19,153 nt of DNA from positions 1 through 19,153 of the forward strand of contig JAEWKZ010000091.1 in assembly GCA_023393525.1 (NCBI GenBank), given 5' to 3'. The translations under genes and the position numbers were made by a program. The DNA comes from Pseudomonadota bacterium. GTDB taxonomy: Bacteria; Desulfobacterota; Desulfovibrionia; Desulfovibrionales; Desulfomicrobiaceae. This document shows, piece by piece, positions 7,330 to 15,299 of the stretch. The notes beneath the pieces were generated by a model. The model was given only the letters and a program-made list of their open reading frames with translations. It was not told where the DNA came from and searched no databases. Numbering within the stretch: position 1 is the stretch's first letter; each line of letters opens with the position of its first letter.

Positions 7330-8778
7330 ATGAAGGCTGATATCGGAATCGTGGGGCTGGCCGTGATGGGCGAAAACCTGGCCCTGAACATGGAGAGCCG
7401 GGGCTTCACGGTGGCCTGTTTCAACCGCACATCGGAAAAGGTCGACGACTTTCTTGCCGGGCGCGGCGCAGGCAAGAATTTCATCGGCTGCCATGATCTT
7501 GAGGCATTGGTCGCCAGCCTGTCGAGTCCGCGCAGAATCATGTGCATGATCAAGGCCGGGGCCGCCGTGGACGAACTTCTTTCCGCCGTCATGCCCCTGC
7601 TCGATGCAGGCGACATCTTCATCGACGGCGGCAATTCCCATTTCCAGGATACCGCTCGCCGGGTCGAAGAGGCCGGAAAGCGGGGAGTCCTGTATGTCGG
7701 GGCGGGCGTTTCCGGCGGCGAGGAAGGCGCTCTGACCGGCCCTTCCATCATGCCCGGGGGCGCTCCCGAGGCCTGGAGGCATGTGCGCGAGATCCTGCAG
7801 AAGATCTGCGCGGTCACGCCGGACGGAGCGCCATGTTGCGACTGGATCGGAGAGGGCGGCTGCGGGCATTTCGTGAAGATGGTGCATAACGGCATCGAAT
7901 ACGCCGACATGCAGTTGATCTGCGAAATCTACCATGTGCTCAAAACAGGCCTGGGGCTGTCCAACGAGGCGATGGGGGTAATCTTCAGGCGCTGGAACCG
8001 GGGGCCGCTCAATTCCTACCTGATCGAAATCACGGCGGACATTCTCGCTTTTCGGAACCGGGAAGGGGAAGCCGTGCTTGATCTCGTCCTCGATGTCGCC
8101 CAGCAGAAAGGCACGGGCAAATGGACCGTGCAGGCCGGACTCGACGCGGGTCAGCCGCTGACGCTCATGGCCGAGGCCGTCTTCGCGCGCAGCCTCGCGG
8201 CCATGAAGGAGGAACGCCTTGCGGCGGCGATGGTGCTGGATGGTCCGCAGGCGCGTTTCGACGTCGACGAGCAGGCCTTCATCGACGATCTTGAGCAGGC
8301 TCTCTACGCCTCGAAGATCATGTCCTACGCCCAGGGCTTTCAGATTCTGCGGGCCATGGCCAGGGAGCAGGGCTGGTCTTTGGATTACGGCGGCATCGCC
8401 CGCATCTGGCGGGAAGGATGCATCATCCGCGCCGCTTTTCTGGACAGGATCAGGGACGCGTACGGGCAGGCGCCCGACCTTTCGAATCTCTGCCTTGATC
8501 CTTTTTTCGCGCAGGCGCTGCAAAACGCGCAGGGCGGCTGGCGCAGGATCATGGCTGCCGGCGTCCTGCACGGCATCCCCATGCCTGCGCTGGGCGCGGC
8601 TCTGGCCCATTACGACGGCTACCGCTCGGGCCGACTGCCCGCGAACCTGTTGCAGGCCCAGCGGGATTATTTCGGGGCGCACACCTATGAACGCGTCGAC
8701 CGCTCGCGGGGAGAGTTTTTTCACACCGACTGGACAGGCCGGGGCGGCAAGACCGCGTCCACATCCTACGACGTCTGA
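7330..8778 (+). CDS. gnd: 6-phosphogluconate dehydrogenase, decarboxylating
   Basis: A 482-residue full-length enzyme that oxidises and decarboxylates 6-phosphogluconate to ribulose 5-phosphate in the pentose phosphate pathway. Visible motifs are the dinucleotide fold GIVGLAVMGENLALN (6-20), the NRT segment (32-34) typical of NADP-linked forms, GVSGGEEGALTGPSIMPGG (126-144), catalytic K183 and E190 in FVKMVHNGIEY, and the family signature LDVAQQKGTGKW (254-265). The C-terminus HTDWTGRGG resembles the substrate-closing tail. The frame is open upstream to 7144, overlapping the previous gene, but ATG 7330 starts the Rossmann strand and is certain, though its ribosome site (AAGGCGGGAC) is only moderate. 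The TVP38-like gene follows 68 bases later and may be co-transcribed. Confidence 0.95.
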   Translation: MKADIGIVGLAVMGENLALNMESRGFTVACFNRTSEKVDDFLAGRGAGKNFIGCHDLEALVASLSSPRRIMCMIKAGAAVDELLSAVMPLLDAGDIFIDGGNSHFQDTARRVEEAGKRGVLYVGAGVSGGEEGALTGPSIMPGGAPEAWRHVREILQKICAVTPDGAPCCDWIGEGGCGHFVKMVHNGIEYADMQLICEIYHVLKTGLGLSNEAMGVIFRRWNRGPLNSYLIEITADILAFRNREGEAVLDLVLDVAQQKGTGKWTVQAGLDAGQPLTLMAEAVFARSLAAMKEERLAAAMVLDGPQARFDVDEQAFIDDLEQALYASKIMSYAQGFQILRAMAREQGWSLDYGGIARIWREGCIIRAAFLDRIRDAYGQAPDLSNLCLDPFFAQALQNAQGGWRRIMAAGVLHGIPMPALGAALAHYDGYRSGRLPANLLQAQRDYFGAHTYERVDRSRGEFFHTDWTGRGGKTASTSYDV

Positions 8779-8846
8779 GTCCGCTCCGCCAACACTTCGC
8801 GAACGCTCCCGCCCGCATCATTCCCGAGCCGGAGGAGGCTAGGCAT

Positions 8847-9566
8847 ATGAACGCACTGAATCCGGGCCGCCGCACCGCCATCAAAATCATGCTTGTCCTG
8901 GCCATTGCCGCCGCGCTGGTCGCCGCCATCAGATTTTTCGACGTGCAGCAGCTTTTCCGCGCCGCCCTGGCCTGGATATCGGGTCTTGGGCCCCTGGGTC
9001 CGATCATCTTTATCGGGCTCTACATCCTGGCCTGCGTCTTCCTCTTGCCGGGGGCCATCCTGACCCTGGGAGCCGGCGCGATTTTCGGGTTCACGCAGGG
9101 AGCCATCGCGGCATCCGTGGGCGCGACTCTGGGTGCGACCTGCGCTTTTCTGGTCGGTCGCTATCTTGCGCGGGACTGGGTCGCGGGCCACGTGGCGGGC
9201 AACGCCACATTCGCCGCCATGGACGAGGCCGTGGCCAGGGAAGGATGGAAGATCGTCTTTCTGACCAGGCTCTCTCCCGTGTTCCCGTTCAATGTCCTCA
9301 ATTACGCCTTCGGCCTGACCCGAGTGCGCCTCAGGGACTACTTCTTCGCATCCTGGCTGGGCATGATTCCGGGCATGTTCATGTATGTCTATTTCGGCTC
9401 CCTGGCCGGTGATCTGGCCAATCTGGGAGCCGGGAACAGCGGGCGGAGCCCTGCGGAATGGATCATGTACGGCGTCGGCCTGCTGGCCACCCTGGCCGTG
9501 ACCGTGTTTATCACCCGCCTTGCGCGGGAAGCGCTGGCAAAAAGAATCCACGGGCCACGGGCCTGA
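8847..9566 (+). CDS. TVP38/TMEM64 family membrane protein
   Basis: A 239-residue inner-membrane protein with several hydrophobic helices: about 12-30, 44-66, 68-92, 95-110, 160-190 and 205-228. Family signatures are the FLLPGAILTLGAGAIFGFTQG segment, the GATLGATCAFLVGRYLARDW segment, and LTRLSPVFPFNVLNYAFGLT, which together define the VTT/SNARE-associated region of DedA-superfamily proteins. Members are membrane proteins of poorly known function, some linked to lipid scrambling or transport in the wider superfamily. ATG 8847 follows a strong GGAGGAGG ribosome site. Nothing in the context fixes a specific job. Confidence 0.9.
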   Translation: MNALNPGRRTAIKIMLVLAIAAALVAAIRFFDVQQLFRAALAWISGLGPLGPIIFIGLYILACVFLLPGAILTLGAGAIFGFTQGAIAASVGATLGATCAFLVGRYLARDWVAGHVAGNATFAAMDEAVAREGWKIVFLTRLSPVFPFNVLNYAFGLTRVRLRDYFFASWLGMIPGMFMYVYFGSLAGDLANLGAGNSGRSPAEWIMYGVGLLATLAVTVFITRLAREALAKRIHGPRA

Positions 9567-9683
9567 TTGCCGGGCCGCGATTCGCGTCTCGGTGAAAAAG
9601 ATCGGATTTCGGACAGGAGATTCTTTTCAAGGCCGGATAAAGTCTGCTACGGAAAAAAGTAATCAGGCAACAGGGAGGCTATG

Positions 9684-10037
9684 ATGGATCGAAAAACCGT
9701 TCTGGTCATCGACGACGAGGAGCATGTGCGCATGCTCTATGCGGAGGAACTTGGGGCTCTTGGCTACAAAACGGTGCTTTCGGACGGCGGTTCCGACCCG
9801 CTCGCCCTGGTGGAAGAACACAAGCCAGACCTGATCATCCTGGACATCAAGCTTGAGAGCCGGTCCGGACTGGACATGCTCCAGATCATCCGCTGCAAGC
9901 ACGCCGAACTGCCCATCATCCTCTGCACCGCCTACGACAGCTTCCGCATCGACCTCAAATCCATCGCCGCCGATGCCTACGTGGTCAAATCCTACGACAG
10001 TTCGGAATTGATAAGCAAGGTCCGGGAGCTCATCTGA
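9684..10037 (+). CDS. Single-domain response regulator (CheY-like)
   Basis: A 117-residue receiver domain with no output domain. Acidic residues D10/D11, phosphoacceptor D54 in LIILDIKLE, T82 in LCTAYDS and K102 in YVVKSYD complete the phosphorylation site. Two ATGs lie in tandem (9681 and 9684). The ribosome site AGGGAGG ends only two bases before the first, so the second gives the better spacing and is chosen. It probably acts as a phosphorelay intermediate or by binding a partner. No histidine kinase gene is adjacent, so it is an orphan. A hairpin with a T-run follows. Confidence 0.92.
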   Translation: MDRKTVLVIDDEEHVRMLYAEELGALGYKTVLSDGGSDPLALVEEHKPDLIILDIKLESRSGLDMLQIIRCKHAELPIILCTAYDSFRIDLKSIAADAYVVKSYDSSELISKVRELI

Positions 10038-10041
10038 AGGA

Positions 10042-10069
10042 GCGGGAAGGCCCGCAAATCCGCTTTTTT
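10042..10069 (+). terminator. Probable terminator after the response regulator
   Basis: GCGGG (10042-10046) pairs with CCCGC (10051-10055) around an AAGG loop, followed by AAATCCGCTTTTTT. It starts five bases past the stop codon at 10037. An alternative wider pairing GCGGGAA with TTCCCGC (10068-10074) also exists. This short interval also separates the convergent cytochrome-like gene. Confidence 0.5.
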
Positions 10070-10133
10070 CCCGCCCTGCCTTTTCTCTGGCCAAGTTTTC
10101 CCGAACAGATGCCGGATTGACGGCACGTCCTTT

Positions 10134-10577
10134 TCACGGGCGGTTGCCCCCGCGTCCGGACGCTTTCGTGCCCGTGGTCATGAATCGAGCCAGGCTCGCC
10201 GTCCCGAGCAGCATGACAAACCCGAGGTGCAGCCAGTCGACCCACATGACCAGGGTCGGGGCGAAGTAGCTGTCCGGCTGGTTCTTCATGACCCGGACGA
10301 TGCCGGTCAGGACGATGCCCGCCCAGCACAGGCCAACGATCACGTCCATGGCCGTCCAGGCCGGACGGCGCAGGACGCGGGGCAGCCGCCAGCCGAGAAT
10401 GGCCAGCAGCACGATGGCCAGGATGTAATGGGCCACATGGTTGAAATAGTAGTCGGCGGTCCAGCCGAAACCCGGCACGTCGGCCAGGTAGTAGCGGGCG
10501 AAGATGGGCATCTGGGCGAATCCGGTGAACAGGAGGGCCGCCACGGTCAGGCGGAAAACGAGGGTCGGTTTATTCAT
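10134..10577 (-). CDS. Small membrane cytochrome b-like subunit
   Basis: A 147-residue protein with four predicted membrane helices (about 6-26, 45-64, 75-97, 109-133). Histidines H47, H50 and H117 sit in or near helices and could bind b-type haem, as in membrane subunits of formate dehydrogenase or thiosulfate-reductase-like complexes, though the protein is shorter than those. The start ATG (10575-10577) follows GGAGGACGATC and overlaps the end of the ferredoxin gene by eight bases, so the two are translated together. Inference: it anchors the exported ferredoxin and passes electrons to or from quinone. No catalytic subunit is encoded nearby. Haem binding is not proven by sequence. Confidence 0.75.
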   Translation of the reverse strand: MNKPTLVFRLTVAALLFTGFAQMPIFARYYLADVPGFGWTADYYFNHVAHYILAIVLLAILGWRLPRVLRRPAWTAMDVIVGLCWAGIVLTGIVRVMKNQPDSYFAPTLVMWVDWLHLGFVMLLGTASLARFMTTGTKASGRGGNRP

Positions 10578-11535
10578 GATCGTCCTCCGATGTCGCGCCG
10601 CGCACCAGGTGCAGCACTCCGGCCACCGCTCCGGCCAGAGGAGCCGCGTAAACGGCCCGGGCCAGCGCTTCCTCTTTGGAAAAGGGATTGCCCACGGCGG
10701 CCAGATGCGGCTTTCCCGGTCCTTTTTCAATGGCCGCATCGAGCACGTCGAAAGGCACGGGCGAGACGTAGAACGTGTTGGTCCCGCCGTTTTCCGTGTC
10801 GCCGTAAATGAAACCGCCGGTGCGCTCCGCCAGCTCCCGGGCCTGGGCCAGGATTTCATCGCGGGGGCCGATGGTCTGCACCCCTTCGGGGCAGGCCTCG
10901 ATGCAGGCCGGAATTTCGCCCAGGGCCACGCGGTCCCGGCAGCGGTCGCATTTGTACATCACGCCGTTTCCGGCAAAACTCGGAGCCAGCTTCAGATACA
11001 GCCCAACGCCCGTTTGGCGCTCGGGGATGTGCCAGGGGCAGACATCCTTGCATTTGGACCCGCCCAGGCAGATTTCGTCGTTGATGCTGACGATGCCTTT
11101 GGCGTCCTTGGAGGCCGCGCCCCACGGGCAGAGATTGGCGCAGGGCGGGTTCTGGCAGTGCAGGCAGCGCCGGGGGATGTTGAGTTCGAAGGGCTTGCCC
11201 TTGTATTCGCCCGTGGCGGTCTGGATGTAGAGCCAGTTGTAGGGGGTCAGGCGGTCGTCCACATCCTGTTTGTCCGACCAGTCGGCGGCCTTGACCTTGG
11301 ACGGGTACATCTTGGGAAAGGGTTTTTGCGGCTGCGGGAACTTGTGTTCGTTGGTCTCGCGGCAGGCCTCCACGCACGCGCCGCAGGCGATGCATTTGGA
11401 GATGTCGAGGAGGGTGGCCAGAACGACGCGTTCTGCGGATGCCGCGCCCTTGGCGCTTGCCGCCGTCGGGCGAGCAACCGCCGCTGTGGCGGCTGCCAGC
11501 CCGGTCGCGAGGAAGTGTCTGCGATTGATTTTCAT
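10570..11535 (-). CDS. Tat-exported 4Fe-4S ferredoxin-type electron-transfer protein (HybA/FdnH-like)
   Basis: A 321-residue protein with a twin-arginine signal (NRRHFLATG, 4-12), four Fe-S cluster motifs and a hydrophobic C-terminal segment (about 285-305) that may anchor it. The cysteines are C48/51/54/58, C124/127/132/136, C156/162/166 and C196/199/211/215. The third motif reads CLGGSKCKDVCP: its expected second Cys (159) is Gly, so this cluster may be 3Fe or use another ligand. The layout matches beta subunits of formate dehydrogenase and HybA-like proteins, which carry electrons outside the inner membrane. ATG 11533-11535 follows CGGAGACATTC. The gene lies between usp and the cytochrome b-like gene, with no molybdoenzyme or hydrogenase gene adjacent. 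Confidence 0.88.
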   Translation of the reverse strand: MKINRRHFLATGLAAATAAVARPTAASAKGAASAERVVLATLLDISKCIACGACVEACRETNEHKFPQPQKPFPKMYPSKVKAADWSDKQDVDDRLTPYNWLYIQTATGEYKGKPFELNIPRRCLHCQNPPCANLCPWGAASKDAKGIVSINDEICLGGSKCKDVCPWHIPERQTGVGLYLKLAPSFAGNGVMYKCDRCRDRVALGEIPACIEACPEGVQTIGPRDEILAQARELAERTGGFIYGDTENGGTNTFYVSPVPFDVLDAAIEKGPGKPHLAAVGNPFSKEEALARAVYAAPLAGAVAGVLHLVRGATSEDDHE

Positions 11536-11580
11536 GAATGTCTCCGACGTATCCGTCATGCGGGATTCAAAGGCATGGAT

Positions 11581-12096
11581 TCATCCTGCCGCATCTTCTT
11601 TTGGCAGCCGTACCGTCAATACCGGCACCGGACTGAGCCTGACGACCTTGTTTGCCACGGATCCCAGCAGCATGTCCATGAATGCCCCGCGCCCGTGCGC
11701 GCCCATGACCACCAGATCGTAGTTTCCGGAATGTATCTCGGCCAGGATGCGCGCGGCCGGGTCTCCGGCCTGGATTTTCAGTTCCGCGCCGGATACGGGG
11801 CAACGGGGACTGTCCGTGGCGCATTCGGCGGTCATCTCGCGCACCCGTTCCCTGGCTTTGTCCTTGGCCCGGTTCGCGGCAGCGCTGTTGATCGCTTCCC
11901 ATTCGTCACTGTTGAAATGACTCTCGATGTCAAAGCCCGCGTCTTCGCTCATCAGCTCGACCAGGTCCGGGACAACGTGCAGGATGGTCATGGACGCTCC
12001 GTAACGTCCGGCCAGGGACGCGGCGTGCCGCAGGGCCAGGCGCGCGCTCTCCGAAAGGTCCGTGGCATAGAGGATACTCGTGTAGGTGGGCAGCAT
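11581..12096 (-). CDS. Universal stress protein (UspA family)
   Basis: A 171-residue single Usp domain. It opens with SILYATDLSESARLALRHAA and closes with the ATP-binding signature VVMGAHGRGAFMDMLLGSVANKVV, followed by SPVPVLTV. Its G-x2-G-x9-G-S pattern indicates an ATP-binding type. A charged, Cys-containing insert lies at about 60-110 (DIESHFNSDEWEAINSAAAN and CATDSPRCPVSG). The start ATG (12094-12096) follows AGGAGCTGAAC and lies two bases past the transporter stop, so the two are co-translated. Usp proteins modulate stress responses; the partner here may be the transporter, by analogy with other transporter-linked Usp genes. Confidence 0.92.
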   Translation of the reverse strand: MLPTYTSILYATDLSESARLALRHAASLAGRYGASMTILHVVPDLVELMSEDAGFDIESHFNSDEWEAINSAAANRAKDKARERVREMTAECATDSPRCPVSGAELKIQAGDPAARILAEIHSGNYDLVVMGAHGRGAFMDMLLGSVANKVVRLSPVPVLTVRLPKEDAAG

Positions 12097-12098
12097 GT

Positions 12099-13103
12099 TC
12101 AGCTCCTGGTCTCGGTTTGGGGAGAAAAGACGCCCTTGGGCCGGGCCGGGCCGAAGAGGCGGTCGGTCAGTTTCACGTACCAGGCCGCGCTTTGCACCTG
12201 GATGATGTAGGCCATGGCCACGACCAGGGCCGCATCGGAACCCTGGGAACCGAAGGCGTTGATGGCCACGGCCAGGGCGATGGACAGGTTGCGCATGACT
12301 GTTCCGTAGACCAGGGCGATGGCGTCGCCGCGCGGCAGAAAGAGGCGGCCAAGGGCCGTGCTCAAGGCGAAGTTGACGCCGTAGATGATGGCCAGCGGAG
12401 TGAGTATCTGGAGCAGAACGGCGGGGAAGGCCATGATGGTCCGGGCCTTCAGCGCCAGGGCGATGAACACGATGCCGAGCACGCCCAGTGTGGACAGGGC
12501 GGGGAAGCGCGGCCCGAGGCGTTCGGCGAATGTCTTCTGGCCGTAGGCGCGGATCAGGAAGCGCTGGGTGGCGTAACCCAGGGCCATGGGCAGGAAGACG
12601 ATGAGGGCGATCTGGGAGAAGACGGCGCTCACATCCATCTCGATGCTCGCCCCGAGCAGGGTGCGGACATAGAACGGCGTGGCCAGGGAGCCGAGCGTCA
12701 GCCCGATGACCGTCATCTTCACCGCCGCGGCCACGTTTCCGCCTGCGAATCCGGTCCAGGAAATGGTCATGCCGCTGGTCGGCACCAGGCCTGCCAGGAC
12801 AATGCCGAGCATCATGTACGGCTGATCGCGGAAAAAGACCCAGGCCACTCCGAAAGCCAGAAAAGGCACGATGGCGAAGTTGACGAACTGGGTGGCGATT
12901 TGCGCCTTCAGGTCGCCGCCGGAAAAGACCTGGTTGATTTTCAGCGTGACCATCATCGGATAGACCATCAGAAAGGTGAAAGGCACGATCAGGTCTTTGA
13001 GCCACCCCGCGTCACCCAGGAGCCCGCTCACGAATCCCAGGATCATTGCCGTGGGGATGGCCAGGACCAGATTCTTCGATATCGACTGCAGTATCTTCCA
13101 CAT
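12099..13103 (-). CDS. BASS-family transporter (bile acid:sodium symporter/arsenical-resistance-like)
   Basis: A 334-residue inner-membrane protein with about nine or ten hydrophobic helices spread over its length. Typical stretches are FTFLMVYPMMVTLKINQV, VLAGLVPTSGMTISWTGFAGGN and GTVMRNLSIALAVAI. These resemble the SBF/BASS fold (sodium-coupled organic anion transporters and ACR3 arsenite exporters). Conserved polar residues in the broken-helix regions (PTSGM, RNLSIA) are present. No arsenate reductase or ArsR is nearby, so arsenite export is not favoured. The substrate is unknown. ATG 13101-13103 has a modest AAAGGCG ribosome site. The gene sits between the zinc ribbon gene (19-base gap) and usp (2-base gap). 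Confidence 0.88.
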   Translation of the reverse strand: MWKILQSISKNLVLAIPTAMILGFVSGLLGDAGWLKDLIVPFTFLMVYPMMVTLKINQVFSGGDLKAQIATQFVNFAIVPFLAFGVAWVFFRDQPYMMLGIVLAGLVPTSGMTISWTGFAGGNVAAAVKMTVIGLTLGSLATPFYVRTLLGASIEMDVSAVFSQIALIVFLPMALGYATQRFLIRAYGQKTFAERLGPRFPALSTLGVLGIVFIALALKARTIMAFPAVLLQILTPLAIIYGVNFALSTALGRLFLPRGDAIALVYGTVMRNLSIALAVAINAFGSQGSDAALVVAMAYIIQVQSAAWYVKLTDRLFGPARPKGVFSPQTETRS

Positions 13104-13122
13104 CGCCTTTCATCCTTGTTCG

Positions 13123-13344
13123 TTATTCTTCACACGTGGCGCTGGTTTCGATGTCCCGGCATTCCGGGTTGCTCATGCACGGCGCTTCCTTTTCCTTCAT
13201 CACCTTGATTCCGCTCGCTCCACGTTCGACAATGAACCGCTTGCCACATCCGGGACAGGCATGAAACTGCGGGGCATAATCTTCGCCCTGGGTGACGGTC
13301 ACGCTTTGCTGACAATACGGACAGTTGACTGTGACTGCGGACAT
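13123..13344 (-). CDS. Small zinc-ribbon protein
   Basis: A 73-residue protein. C8-P-Y-C11 and C30-P-G-C33-GKRF form a zinc ribbon with an 18-residue gap. Three extra cysteines occur in the tail (C56, C62, C71). The start ATG (13342-13344) follows AAGGAGGCCCCC. The frame is open to 13431, but that start lacks a ribosome site and overlaps the preceding gene. The family is not recognised beyond the ribbon, and the function is unknown. It is second in the six-gene operon, 37 bases after the TusA-like gene. It may bind a metal or a redox-active sulfur species, which is inference. Confidence 0.8.
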   Translation of the reverse strand: MSAVTVNCPYCQQSVTVTQGEDYAPQFHACPGCGKRFIVERGASGIKVMKEKEAPCMSNPECRDIETSATCEE

Positions 13345-13381
13345 GGGGGCCTCCTTGTGACAGGGTTGCAGGTTCGAGGGG

Positions 13382-13609
13382 TCACGCCTTTCTGACCTGG
13401 AACAGGTAGTCGCCGCTGTCTTCCGCGTCATGGGCAGCAGGGACGAGCTGAAAGCTGCACTCCGGATGCACCCTGCGCAGGTCTGGCAGAAAGGATGTGT
13501 CGTTGGCCAGAATCAGCACGGATTCTCCGGCTCCAAGCCTTTTGATGAGCGCGCATGCCGTGAGCATGCCAAAAAAATCCACCGTGTTTCGCATGTCGAG
13601 CGTGTTCAT
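13382..13609 (-). CDS. TusA-fold protein lacking the catalytic cysteine
   Basis: A 75-residue protein aligning over its whole length with TusA/SirA sulfur carriers: LDMRNT (4-9) matches LDxRG; GAGESVLILANDTSFLPDLRR matches the conserved GExLxVxADDxxxxxDI strand and helix; GDYLFQVRK matches the terminal strand. The CPxP motif that carries the persulfide is replaced by DFFG (D11 in place of Cys), so classical sulfur transfer is unlikely. C19 and C51 remain. Two ATGs exist: 13618, which directly abuts the GAGG ribosome site, and 13609, nine bases beyond it, which is preferred. It is the first gene of the operon, about 34 bases downstream of the predicted sigma-54 transcription start. Confidence 0.78.
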   Translation of the reverse strand: MNTLDMRNTVDFFGMLTACALIKRLGAGESVLILANDTSFLPDLRRVHPECSFQLVPAAHDAEDSGDYLFQVRKA

Positions 13610-13653
13610 GGCAATCATCCTCGCATGCCGGCCAATGCCGACATCTTCTCTTT

Positions 13654-13669
13654 AGCCAGCGTCGTGCCA
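13654..13669 (-). promoter_or_regulatory. Sigma-54 (-24/-12) promoter of the six-gene operon
   Basis: The minus strand reads TGGCACGACGCTGGCT against the consensus TGGCAC-N5-TTGCW. The only mismatch is G for T at the third-from-last core position. The invariant GG and GC are correctly spaced. Transcription would begin near 13643, leaving about 34 bases to the TusA-like start codon. The divergent neighbour is a sigma-54 activator, which supports the call. Confidence 0.8.
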
Positions 13670-13716
13670 GAACGCCGCTTTTTGAGGAGAATTCGTTATT
13701 GTTGAAGCAAATTTTT

Positions 13717-13729
13717 GAAATATTTGATT
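13717..13729 (-). promoter_or_regulatory. Candidate IHF-binding site
   Basis: The minus strand reads AATCAAATATTTC, 12 of 13 matches to the IHF consensus WATCAANNNNTTR. It lies in an AT-rich tract between the sigma-54 promoter and the upstream repeats, centred about 80 bases before the predicted start site. This is the usual place for IHF bending that brings a sigma-54 activator to the promoter. Confidence 0.55.
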
Positions 13730-13788
13730 AAAATTTGATGCGCGCGACGTTTGTTTATGCACGGTGAATCGAGGTGTTGCTTTTTTTG

Positions 13789-13827
13789 TGTTCACTAAAT
13801 AAACAGGTGAACAGGTGTTGTGTTCAC
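13789..13827. promoter_or_regulatory. Candidate activator-binding sites (TGTTCAC/GTGAACA repeats)
   Basis: Three copies of a 7-bp half-site occur: TGTTCAC at 13789-13795, GTGAACA at 13807-13813 and TGTTCAC at 13821-13827. Adjacent copies form inverted repeats with 11- and 7-base spacers. The outer two are direct repeats 32 bases apart. They lie about 146-184 bases upstream of the predicted sigma-54 start. They also lie over or near the activator's own promoter region (weak TTGCTT at 13777 and TAAACA at 13800), suggesting autoregulation. Confidence 0.65.
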
Positions 13828-13858
13828 AAACAAAGCAGATGGGCATGGAGCAGCGGGG

Positions 13859-15229
<1,371 letters not shown>

Positions 15230-15299
15230 GACTGGTTCGAGTATCGGTGAGTTGCTGAACAAGAAGTGGATGCCGTCCCAATCATCGGGCAGGGTGGCG

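Noticed and set aside
7024..8724. Minus-strand 566-codon ORF opposite gnd
   Set aside because: A shadow of the dehydrogenase gene without family-like sequence or ribosome site.
9601..9670. Sigma-28 type promoter before the single-domain response regulator
   Set aside because: GCCGGATAA resembles the -10 box with an extra base, but no -35 TAAA lies at the right distance.
10504..12210. Plus-strand 568-codon ORF opposite the ferredoxin and usp genes
   Set aside because: It spans two well-supported minus-strand genes and their junction; an antisense artefact.
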